A DNA stretch of 64,000 bases, from the NCBI GenBank assembly GCA_023055355.1, contig JALJCS010000016.1, forward strand, positions 310,001-374,000, given 5' to 3'. This DNA is from Agelaius tricolor. Its lineage: Eukaryota; Chordata; Aves; Passeriformes; Icteridae. The position numbers and the translations under genes were made by a program. The notes beneath the pieces are model-generated. The model saw only the letters and a list, made by a program, of their open reading frames with translations, made no database searches and was not told the DNA's origin. Below, piece after piece: positions 22,801-37,509 of this stretch; within the stretch, counting starts at the first letter, position 1; the number at the start of each line of letters is the position of its first letter.

Positions 22801-25800
22801 TGCTCCTCACACCCTATTTGAGCATGCTTTGTCCTACTTTGGTTGCAGACATGGCACGCGCTGTGCTGGGGAAGTGGCTGCTGTGGCAAACAATGGCATC
22901 TGTGGAGTTGGCGTGGCATACAACGCCAGGATCGGAGGTGGGTGCTGCCCTGCGCCAGCTCCTGGGGGTGCTGATTGGCTGCAGCAGCAGCTGAGCTGGC
23001 GGCCCTGGCCCTGCTGGCTGCAGCAGCTGTGACAGCCCGTGGCACAGGGGGCAGCAGGGCTTGGGGGTTCTCACTGGTGGCACCGTGGCCGCTCTGCCCC
23101 AGCCGGTTGCTGGTGACATTTGCTCTCTGGCCTAGGAGTGCGCATGCTGGATGGGGAGGTGACCGATGCTGTGGAGGCCCATTCCCTGGGTCTCAACCCC
23201 AACCACATCCACATCTACAGTGCCAGCTGGGGCCCTGAGGACGACGGCAAGACTGTGGATGGCCCGGCCCGGCTGGCAGAGGAGGCTTTCTTCCGTGGGG
23301 TCAGCCAGGTGAGAAGGAGGGTTTGCTGGGGGAGCACTGGCCTTACTCCTGCCCTCCTCCTGGGTCTCCCTTCCCTCTGCCTGTCCTGGGTGTTACCCTG
23401 GCCCTCCCAGGATGAGCCATCTTCCAGCCCATCTCTAGGATCAAGCTCTGTTAGTTTTTCTTGTTCTTCCTGTGTGATGGCTCTGAGTCAGGACTCCTCC
23501 CGTGTGGTGTTATCTCTGTGAGGGCTCCTGTGTGGGATGCTCTCTCCCTGCTCTCCCAAGCCCTCTCCTGGTTCTTTTCTGGTTTTGTGCCAGGTGCTCA
23601 CCCTTGCTTCCTCCACCCGTCATCCTCCACTGTCCCTTTGTGCTGTCAGTGTTGCCCAGCTGGAGAGCTGTCATGTTCTGCCCAGGATTCCTTACAGACA
23701 GATGCATGTGGTGCCATAACGACTCTGTCACGTCCTCTGCGAGGGTAGCTGCCACATTTGGGTGCCAAGACATGGCCAGGACTGTGTTGTGGGCTCCCAC
23801 AGCTCTGCCAGGCACTGCAATCCCACACAGACAGAGTCAGGCCAGGTGACTTCTGAGCAGAAAAAGACTTGGGCTCCTGGAAGCCTCACATTGTCTGGGC
23901 CTCCTGCTGCCTGGTGTGTCACACTGGGACAGCCCTGGAGTCTCTGCCGAGGTGCTGGGCACCCTCCATAGGCACAGTGGTGGTGAGGGCACCCAGGTTG
24001 GTGGGCTGTGACTGGGGTGTCATGCTGTCCCCCCATGTCCCAGCTGCATTTGCTCTGTCTGTTCGATTCAGGCTGGCACCACCCACTTGTCCCCAGCTCC
24101 AGCCTGGGGTTTCCTGTGTGTGGCACTGTTGGTGCTTGCCCTCACCCTGCCTCTGTTGCCAGGGCCGAGGCGGGCTGGGCTCCATCTTCGTCTGGGCATC
24201 TGGGAATGGGGGCCGCGAGCATGACAGCTGCAACTGTGATGGATACACCAACAGCATCTACACGCTGTCCATCAGCAGCACCACCCAGTACGGCAACGTG
24301 CCCTGGTACAGCGAGGCCTGCTCCTCCACCCTCGCCACCACCTACAGCAGTGGCAACCAGAATGAGAAGCAGATTGTGAGTGGGGGCTGCTGCTGTCCGC
24401 AGGCCAGGGGCTCAGGGGGTGGGATGTGCCTGCAGCGTTTCCTGCCCTGGCCCTCCTCCTCGCAGGTGACGACTGACCTCAGACAGAAGTGCACTGAGCT
24501 GCACACGGGGACATCAGCCTCAGCACCCCTGGCTGCCGGCATCATCGCCCTCGCCCTGGAAGCCAAGTAAGGGATGGATGGGGGTGGCTGTGCCAGCCCC
24601 ATGCAGCAGTGGCACCTGGACGTGGGCCTGCCTGGGGCCAGCAGGAGCTAGCACTGACCCGAGCTCTGTGTCTCCCTGTAGCAAGAACCTGACGTGGCGG
24701 GACATGCAGCACCTGGTGGTGCAGACCTCGAAGCCAGCTCACCTGAATGCCAATGACTGGGTCACCAACGGCGTTGGCCGCAAAGGTACCGGGGTGCTGG
24801 GATGGGAGCCGTGTCTCCCTGTCCCACATGTACCACTGGCCTTGGGGTGCTGAGGCACAGTGCCCTGGCAGCCCTGTGGGATGAAGGAGGCAGGAGGGCC
24901 CAGTGAGCATGCAGCATGGCCAGGCAAACATCCCTCCCTGGGTACCCCCAGGAGCGGTGCTGACCCCCTCTTTGTCCACAGTCAGCCACTCGTATGGCTA
25001 CGGCCTGCTGGATGCTGGGGCCATGGTGAGCCTGGCCAAGAACTGGACCACGGTGGGACCTCAGAGGAAGTGTGTCATTGACATCCTTGCAGAACCCAGG
25101 TATGGGCTGGTGAGCCCAGGAGAGGATCACTCAGTGTCTGTTCTGCACAGGAGCTTGAGAGCCTCTGGGCCCAGAGCAGGGAGTGGGGAGAATCTCGGGG
25201 ACTGAACTGATGCTGAGACCCTCGGAGCATCCTGCTGCAAGAGCCTGGGGAGAGCTGGGAAAGGCACCTCCAGCCATCCTGCTCTGGTGTCACTGATGAG
25301 CCTCCCTGCTGTGGGGCTGGGCCAGTCAGTGTGGGCAGACTGGGGCGCTGCGGTTGGGGTGCAGCCAGCACGAGTCATCCTGGACAGAGGGGCTTTTCAG
25401 GGGGCAGACAGAAGCTCCTTTGACTCCTGCTTGGCTGCTGCTGCCACAGTGCAGCATGTGCAGTCTTGTCTGTGGACAGGGCACTCCCTCAGGGCTCCTG
25501 GGTGGGGAGATCATGTTGCTGTGCATGAAGGGAGCTGGGGCTGGGCCCTGACCCCCCTGGGGAGCCAGCCCTGTGTGGATACAGCAGGCACATCCTGTGC
25601 TGGCATCGTGGGGGGAGCGGCCACAGGCCAGCAGCAGGATGGGGACGGCTCTGCCCATCCCATCCCTGGCTGGGCCATGCAGGGTGTAGCTGGCCTGCGG
25701 TGTGTGTGAATAAAGGGCCTATTCAGGGCTCCTGTGCAGCAGCGCCTGGGGAGGCAGCACTGGGCAGCGCAGTTCCCGCCCCTCGTGGCCAGGAGCTGGG

Positions 25801-27562
25801 GCACCCCTTCTGCCTGCACCCGTCTGGGAATGGTACAGTGGTGGTGCCACTCTGACCCGCTGTGGATTTGATTCCCGCTCTAGCTGTCCTGGTGCCCAGT
25901 CCCCAGGACAGCTGCAGAGCCCCACAGCAAGGAGTGGAGACTGTGGTCTGTCCCCCTGGTCTGGGACCGGCCTCACACTTGCCTGTCCTTGGCAGGGACA
26001 TTGGGAAGCGTCTCGAGGTACGGCGGAAGGTGGATGCCTGCCTGGGGAAAGCCAACTACATCAGCCGGCTGGAGCACGCGCAGGCCAGGCTGACGCTGTC
26101 CTACAACCGCCGGGGGGACCTGGCCATCCACCTGGTCAGCCCCATGGGCACCCGCTCCACCCTGCTGGCTGCCAGGTACGTGCTGGGCTCTGGCGTGCCC
26201 CAGGCTGGCCCCTGCTGAGTCTGGGATGTGTTGACAGCCACATCTTGCCTTTGTTGCTCAGGCCCCATGACTTCTCAGCCGATGGCTTCAATGACTGGGC
26301 CTTCATGACAACACACTCGTGGGATGAGGATCCCTCCGGGGAGTGGGTGCTGGAGATTGAGAACACCAGTGATGCCAAGAACTATGGTAGGGGTGTGCTT
26401 CCCTGTCCACTGCCTCTGTCCAAGTCTGGGATGTGAGCTGTGTAGTCACCCAGTTTCCCCCCCTGCCCCTGCTCCTGAGCTGAGGGGCCAGTAACATCTT
26501 GGATGTTTTGGGTGATGTGGCTGGGGAGAGGCTGGACTTGGGCATGTGGGATGGTGCTGCAGCCCCTCTGGGGCAGTCCAGGCAGAAGGAGACCCCATGC
26601 CAGCCCCCCTGACCCCCTGTCCCTTGGGAGTCCTGTGCAGGGACATGGCCCCACAAGAGACACTCTCCCAGGTGGTGGGCACAACCCTGCTGTGCCCTGG
26701 CAGCCAGGATGGGGGACCAGCGTGAGCCCCCTCCCTGTGCCTGTCGTGGGCACAAGTGGTCTTGTGGGCACCTCTGTGGTCCTCACCATGCGTTGTTGCA
26801 GGCACGCTTACCAAGTTCACGCTCGTGCTGTATGGAACGGCCACCGAGTCCCCCAGCCTCTCCAACCAGCTGGAGAGCAGTGGCTGCAAGACCCTGACCC
26901 CCAGCCAGACCTGTGTGGGTGAGTGTGGGGACAGCAGGGGGGGAAATGCGGGTGCAGGAGCCCCCAGCCCAGCTGACCCTGCCTGTCCCACAGTCTGCGA
27001 GGAGGGGTACTACCTGCACCAGAAGAGCTGCCTGAAGCGCTGCCCTCCTGGCTTCGCACCCGGCATCCAGAGCACGCACTACAACCTGGAGAACAGCGTG
27101 GAGCCCATTGCACCCCACCTCTGCCTGCCCTGCCACCCCTCCTGTGCCACCTGTGCGGGACCTGGCCCCAACCAGTGCCTCACCTGTCCTGCGCACTCAC
27201 ACTTCAGCAGCCTGGACTTCTCCTGCTCCCACCAGACACAGAGCAGCCGTGCGTCCCCTGCCCTGGCAGACGGCGAAGGACCAGCTGAGGCCCCCCCTCC
27301 GGTCAACTTGCCTGTCCTCATTGCCAGCCTCAGCTGCATCCTCATTGTCATCATCTTTGTCACTATCTTCTTGGTGCTGCAAGCACGCTCGGGCTTCAGC
27401 CTGCGGGGTGTGAAGGTGTATGCCCTGGACAGCGGGATCATCTCTTACAAGGGGCTCCCCTCCGACATCTGGCAGGAGGAGGGTCCCTCTGAGTCAGACG
27501 GTGAGGATTATGAGGCCCACAGCGAGAGGACTGCCTTCATCAGAGACCAAAGTGCCCTTTGA
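16804..27562 (+). CDS. FURIN: FURIN, subtilisin-like proprotein convertase
   Basis: Fifteen coding exons: 16804-16983, 20691-20789, 21395-21490, 22049-22177, 22416-22492, 22849-22937, 23136-23308, 24163-24375, 24466-24566, 24682-24785, 24982-25099, 25996-26175, 26262-26386, 26802-26918 and 26994-27562. Product 789 residues (human 794). Order: signal peptide (1-27); prodomain with an internal site RGVAKR and the autocleavage site RRTKR before DVF; an S8 catalytic domain with Asp near 154 (ILDDG), His near 195 (HGTRC), oxyanion Asn near 296 (ASGNGG) and Ser near 369 (GTSASAP); P domain with an RGD; Cys-rich region; one transmembrane helix; and a cytosolic tail with YKGL and an acidic Ser cluster (SESDGEDYE). 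It cleaves precursors after RXK/RR in the trans-Golgi and at the cell surface. The numbering is shifted by one from human because the prodomain is one residue longer. Confidence 0.98.
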
Positions 27563-28775
27563 TGAGCCCTCCTGCCCCTCCCTCCTCACTGCCCAGCACC
27601 GCAGGCCTGGGGCAGGTGAGGCTGAGGGGCCCTGGACTCTGCCCCTGTCCCCTTCCTGCACTGCAGCAGCCTGGGGCTCCCACCCACTGGCACCATCCCT
27701 CAGCCCTAGTCTGGGTGGCCAGGCATGGTCTTGCAGGCACCATCCCCAGCACAGCACCGTCCCAGTCTTGCACCATCTCTCCTGGCCCTGCGTCCATCCT
27801 GTGCCCCGTGCCGGGGCCTTTGGTGGCAGTGGGGCCCGACGCTTCCTGGCCCTGCACTGGCAGCAGTGTCTCCCATGCTGGGTATATGGCTGCTGCTTGG
27901 GATCTTGTGAGCTCTCCAGGATGGGCAGCGTGTGAAATCCCTGGGTTGCCGTGGCTCAAGGTGGTCTGGCTGTGGCAGGGCTGAGCCCAGCCTGTGTCAC
28001 AGCATCCCCCTGCCCCTCCTACCCTCAGCCCGTGCGGAGCTGCATCCCAGGCTCAGTTCATTGTGTCCCAGCTCCCTGCCGCCTCCCCTGGGCCTGTCTG
28101 CTTCCACCCGTGCCCTTCGACAGCAATAATGGCCAGGCCTCAGCTGCTGCTGTCCACTGCCTGCCCATCCCACCGCCGCTGCCTGCAGCGGGCAGGAGCC
28201 CTGGCACCGGGGAGCATCAGGCTGGGCACCGCCTGACCCTGTGCCCATGGCACAGTCCACAGCCTGGGCAGGGACCCCTCGCACAGTCCCTGCTTTGGGG
28301 GCTACCTTGGGCCCCTTGTGTTCCGTCCCTGGGGAGGGCTGTAGGTGCTGCTGGCTGGGACTGTCAGGTAGCGCCAGTGCCAGCACTGCCCCAGCTCTGC
28401 CTGCGTCCTGCCTGTGCTGGGCAGTGCCCAGCATTCCTGCAGCCCTAGCCCCCCAACGTGCCTTGCCCCCACTTGGTGACAATCTGTTCTGCTCCCCGCT
28501 GGAGCCCTTCCCCTTGCTGCCCCTTCCCCGTGGGCTGGGGGCCAGTGCCACGCGCCCCTTTGCCGTCCGCCGCCGCACACCGGGGCCAGCCGTGGATGGA
28601 GCCGCTGGCCAGGGGCCACAGGACTATTTTTCTATAACAACTTTTTGGTGCACAGTAATTTTTTCTTGTAATTTAATCAGCCAGGAGCTGCCTCCTGAGC
28701 CTGTTTTTAATTTAATGGATGTGGATATAACGCTAGAGAGACTGAGTTATTAAATGTTCAGAACTATGCAAACCA
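27563..28775 (+). other. FURIN 3' UTR with ATTAAA polyadenylation signal
   Basis: About 1.2 kb follows the stop with no exon signal. Its last part, 28620-28754, switches from G+C rich to A+T rich and contains tttttggtgcacagtaat and a downstream tgtaatttaatcagcc, which I recall as a conserved end of the FURIN 3' UTR. ATTAAA at 28749-28754 is the likely signal. Confidence 0.75.
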
Positions 28776-31248
28776 GCTGCGCTGCCTGTGCTCTGTGTGC
28801 CGTGGGTGCCCAGCTGGGCCAGTGGCCTGGCCGTGGAGACTGTGGGCCTCAGGGGCACCCAGATCTGCTCTGCAGGTGCTCTGCAGGTGGGCTGGAGCCC
28901 TGCCCAGACCTTCCCCCAGGGTCAGGCACTGCCCTTCCCTGGCTGTGGGCAGGAGATGTGGTGGGGACAGCAGGGAATGTCCCTCACCTGAGCGAGGGGA
29001 AACAGCTGCTTATGGGGACATGCATCGAGGGCAGTTAATTCAGAAACAGGCTACATGGGGGTGTGTGTGCGCGTGTAAAAAGCCTGGGGACTTAGCGCCC
29101 CTTTCCCACAGCACGAGACTCAGTCCCTTCACCACAGCCTGGGCCCTGGCTGCAGCCCCTGTGTCTAGCACCACCCTGGTGCAAGAGTGGCCTGGCTGGA
29201 CCTGAGACCCACTCGTGCTGTGGCCAAGCTGCCGACACAGCCCACCCCAGCCTCACCGAGCCCCACAAAAGAGCCTCTTGTGGCTGCGCTCCATCACAGA
29301 GGCAGCTCCTCTCTGCGGAGTCGCTCGGCCTCGGCCTCGCTGTGCCTGGGCCGCAGCGGCTTCCTGTGGTCAGGAGCGAGGTCCCCGTGGCAGGCACAGA
29401 CTGCAGCGCGCTCCCCCGGCTCTTCCTCTTCTCCCGAGGCGGGGCTGGGGCCGGGCAGCAGTCTGCCTTCCAGAGAGAGCCATTGCCCTTGCGGTCAGAC
29501 CAGAACCGCCCGGCCCTGAGCAGCCGCCCAGGAGCAGCCTGGCCAGGCGGGGAGGGAGCCACGCTGCCGGGGGGTGGTGGTGGGAGAAGCGGTACGGTGT
29601 CAGCCCTTCCTTGGGGCTGCTCCAGGATGTGGCCACCCCACATTGCTCCGCTATAGGAAGGCGAGTCAGCAAAGCTCCCGGCTGACACGCTTTTTCCCTG
29701 ACTTCCTCTACAAGTGGAATCGGCCCGGCAGTGTCCTGCAGGTGACATTGAAACTCCTCTGCCTCCCTGGCAGTCAAGGGGAGCGCTCAGGCCCAAACAG
29801 CCAGGCGGTGGCTAGGCTGAGCTGAGTGGAGCTGGCCTGGGCCGTGCCACTGGGCAGTGGCAGTGGCGGTGGCAGCTGCCAGGGCTGGGCAGTGCTGCCG
29901 TGGCAGCAGGGAAGCCCTTTGAAGGGAAGGTGCCCAGTGTAGTCCTGGCTCTGTGGATGCAGGCTGGCAGCAAGGGCTGGGGCATGGCACTCTGCGTGTC
30001 CATCAGTGGGTGCTCTGTCCTGCAGCCCTTCCCTGTCACAAGGGCCAGGCTTGGGGATGGTGACAGGGTGCCCACAGTTCGGTGGGGCTTCACAGAGTCC
30101 TCAGGACCCCCCAGGTCCTGCAGTCTCTTGGAGACACAGGGACATGGAGTGGGACTGGGAGTCAGGCAGAACCAGGCACAGCTGAGGGGCTTTGCTGGGT
30201 GGGACTGGTGCTAAATGAAGGCTCAACAGGAGCAGTGGAGCCCTTGGTTACAGGGCTGGACCTGGTGGTGTCAGGCCCTGGTGGGAGACAGCTGGGAGGT
30301 GTGGTGGGGCTGGGAACTGCTTAGCTGCAGCAGAACTGTGTGCTGGCTGCTGGCGTGGGGACTGGCAGGGAGGGCAGGAAGCACAGGAAATCTCGCAATG
30401 GCTGTATGGTCAGCACTGGGTTTCCTGTTCCTCCCCAGGAGCCGGAGCTGCACCAGGTCCAGACCACATCAGCCCCGGCCCCAGAAGGACGCCAGCAGCA
30501 GCCTCACAACGAAGACCCAACAACAAATGTAGGTTGGAAGGAGGGTGCCCTGGTGAGGTACTAGCAGAGACAGGGGGACTCCTTTGTGGGGCTGGGGGGG
30601 TAGGTCTTGGTGAGGTCAAGGGCTGTGCCAGGAGACATCCTGCGCTGCGCAGGGAGGTGCCCCAGCACTCTCCTGCTCCTGCTGCACTCTTGTTTCAGGG
30701 CAGGGCACCCAGGGACTGCCACTGGGATCAGTTTGACTCCCAATGGCCTTACTGGAGTCCTGCATGCTGGCACATATCCAGGTTCCGCACCTTTCTCTGG
30801 GGCTCAGCACCCTCCTCAGCTTCTGCTGGCTTCCCACCAGTGTCCCGGTCCCAGGGAGCTCCCACACTGTGGGCATAGGGGTGGGAAAGGGCAGGACAGG
30901 ACTGGAACTGCCGGAGAAGAGGGGCTGGTGCTGCCAGGGGTGGGGGCTACAGCCGTGCTGCCCTTGGGGAGCAGCCCTGTGCATGGCAGAGGTGACACTG
31001 CTGTCTATGGCTCCACACTTCCTCCTTCCCAGCACCATCCCCACAGGCCCCAGCTCCCACAGAGCTTGGAGCACTCATTCTGCTGCTTTGAATAGGCTTT
31101 GCAGGGCTGTTTGCAGTGGGTGGGGAGGGCCATCTCTGCTGCACAGACCGGATGATGGGCTAGGAGGGTGTGAAATGCAAAGGGCCTGACTACTGGTGCA
31201 GGCAGTGCAGGGTGGCAGCTGCGGCTCAGGCTGTCCTGGTGCCCCACA
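28776..31248. other. FURIN-FES interval with candidate FES upstream exon and GC-rich patch
   Basis: 2.5 kb without a recognised coding gene. A moderately CpG-rich patch at about 29270-29600 could be the FES promoter. An exon-like block at 30439-30528 has a good acceptor (cctccccag) and donor (gtaggt); it may be a non-coding FES 5' exon. The FES coding exon begins after an acceptor ending at 31249. No transcript evidence is available from sequence. Confidence 0.4.
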
Positions 31249-31273
31249 GACCCCCTGGCTGGACGGCGGTGCC

Positions 31274-36097
<4,824 letters not shown>

Positions 36098-36276
36098 CAG
36101 GGAGCACCAGGGGCCCTGGATCCATCCCATAGCACTGCTGGGGACACAGCAGAGCCCTGTCTGGGCAGCGGGTACTGCGGGGTGGCTGTGTGGTGCTTGA
36201 TCCCCAGGGCAGGGGCTCCTGCATTCCTCAGGGTGGGACATGGCACCCACAGCTCCTGCCCGGCTTCATCTTGTAC

Positions 36277-36282
36277 AATAAA
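36277..36282 (+). terminator. FES polyadenylation signal AATAAA
   Basis: Canonical AATAAA 180 bp after the FES stop codon, implying a short 3' UTR ending near 36300. Confidence 0.85.
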
Positions 36283-36319
36283 CACACAAGCTCTGCAGCT
36301 GTGCATCTAGGAGCTGTGA

Positions 36320-36660
36320 GGGGACACAGACTTGTACTGCACTGGGACATGGCACTGGGACGAGACACTGTAATGATGCACCAGGACGGGTCACTGTGAC
36401 AGGGCACGCGGTGCATCAGCATGGGGTACCAAAAAGAAGTTACCAGAATGGGGTGCACTTAGACAGGAATGGCATGGGGAGTACTGAGACAGGGCACTGG
36501 GACAGAGGGCTGGAACGGGACCCTGGGACAGGGCACCGGGACAGGGATCAAAGACAGGGTACCGGGGTGGGACACCAGGATGGGGCACACCGGGATGGGG
36601 CACACCGGGACAGGGTACCGGGAGGGCACCGGCATCTGGACTCGGCTGCGGGGTTGGGGG
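36320..36660. repeat. degenerate gggaca-rich minisatellite downstream of FES
   Basis: Repeated imperfect units of about 10-25 bp built on gggacagggcac, ggatggggcacaccgg and similar words. It directly precedes the 43-bp array. No coding signal. Confidence 0.6.
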
Positions 36661-36680
36661 TGGCTGCTCGCGCTCAGGGG

Positions 36681-37110
36681 CTGTGCGGTACCGGCCGGTT
36701 CGGCGCCGCCCCCGCGGGCCGGGCTGTGCGGTACCGGCCGGTTCGGCGCCGCCCCCGCGGGCCGGGCTGTGCGGTACCGGCCGGTTCGGCGCCGCCCCCG
36801 CGGGCCGGGCTGTGCGGTACCGGCCGGTTCGGCGCCGCCCCCGCGGGCCGGGCTGTGCGGTACGGGCCGGTTCGACGCCGCCCCCGCGGGCCGGGCTGTG
36901 CGGTACCGGCCGGTTCGGCGCCGCCCCCGCGGGCCGGGCTGTGCGGTACCGGCCGGTTCGGCGCCGCCCCCGCGGGCCGGGCTGTGCGGTACGGGCCGGT
37001 TCGACGCCGCCCCCGCGGGCCGGGCTGTGCGGTACCGGCCGGTTCGGCGCCGCCCCCGCGGGCCGGGCTGTGCGGTACCGGCCGGTTCGGCACCGCCCCC
37101 GCCGGCCGGC
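36681..37110. repeat. ten-copy 43-bp GC-rich tandem array between FES and MAN2A2
   Basis: Units start at 36681, 36724, 36767, 36810, 36853, 36896, 36939, 36982, 37025 and 37068, exactly 43 bp apart. Each begins ctgtgcggtaccggccggtt and continues through ggcgcc and a C-rich tail to gggccggg. Most copies are identical. Units 5 (36853) and 8 (36982) share the same two changes (gtacggg for gtaccgg, and ttcgacg for ttcggcg), and unit 10 is diverged at its end. The unit contains palindromic words (ggtacc, accggccggt, ggcgcc). Because 43 is not a multiple of 3, open frames cross it in every frame on both strands; they are artefacts. It runs into the MAN2A2 promoter. Confidence 0.95.
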
Positions 37111-37509
37111 GCAGCGGGCGGAGCGCGAGGCGGGGCCTGGCCTGGCCTGGCCCATCCCGGCGGGCCCCGGCGGGCGATGTGAGGGCCTGGGCCGGGCTGC
37201 GGAGCCGCCCGGGGCACGGACGGGGTGGCGGCGGTGACTCGGTCGGTGCTGGCCCGGCCTCTCCCGGCCTTGGCCGTCGCCGCGGGGCCTCAGCGCGGCG
37301 GGCCCGGGCGCTGCCCGGCCCTGCGGGGCCGCGCGGCCTCTCCGGCCCCGGCCCCATCACCGGATATAAATATCCAGCATCGGATTAAGCCAAGTAGGAC
37401 GCGGTGAGGGCTCTTGGAGGAGGAGGCAGGAGGCCGCGGTGAGGGGCTGCGCTGTCCGGCCTGGCTCCCCCCCAGTGCTGGCGCAGGTGAGTCCCTGCAT
37501 CCCTTCGGG
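37111..37509 (+). promoter_or_regulatory. MAN2A2 promoter: CpG island with a TATA box
   Basis: GC-rich sequence continues from the 43-bp array to the MAN2A2 start. A consensus TATA box TATAAATA lies at 37365-37372 within a near-palindrome (ggatataaatatcc). A start of transcription about 30 bp downstream, near 37397, would give a 5' UTR of about 110 nt with no intron needed before the ATG at 37510. The short distance and absence of a competing upstream ATG support this reading. Confidence 0.6.

Noticed and set aside
36391..37388. Repetitive proteins of 228-330 residues on both strands
   Set aside because: They are translations of the 43-bp tandem array, which is open in many frames because the unit lacks stops; period 43 rotates through all three frames.
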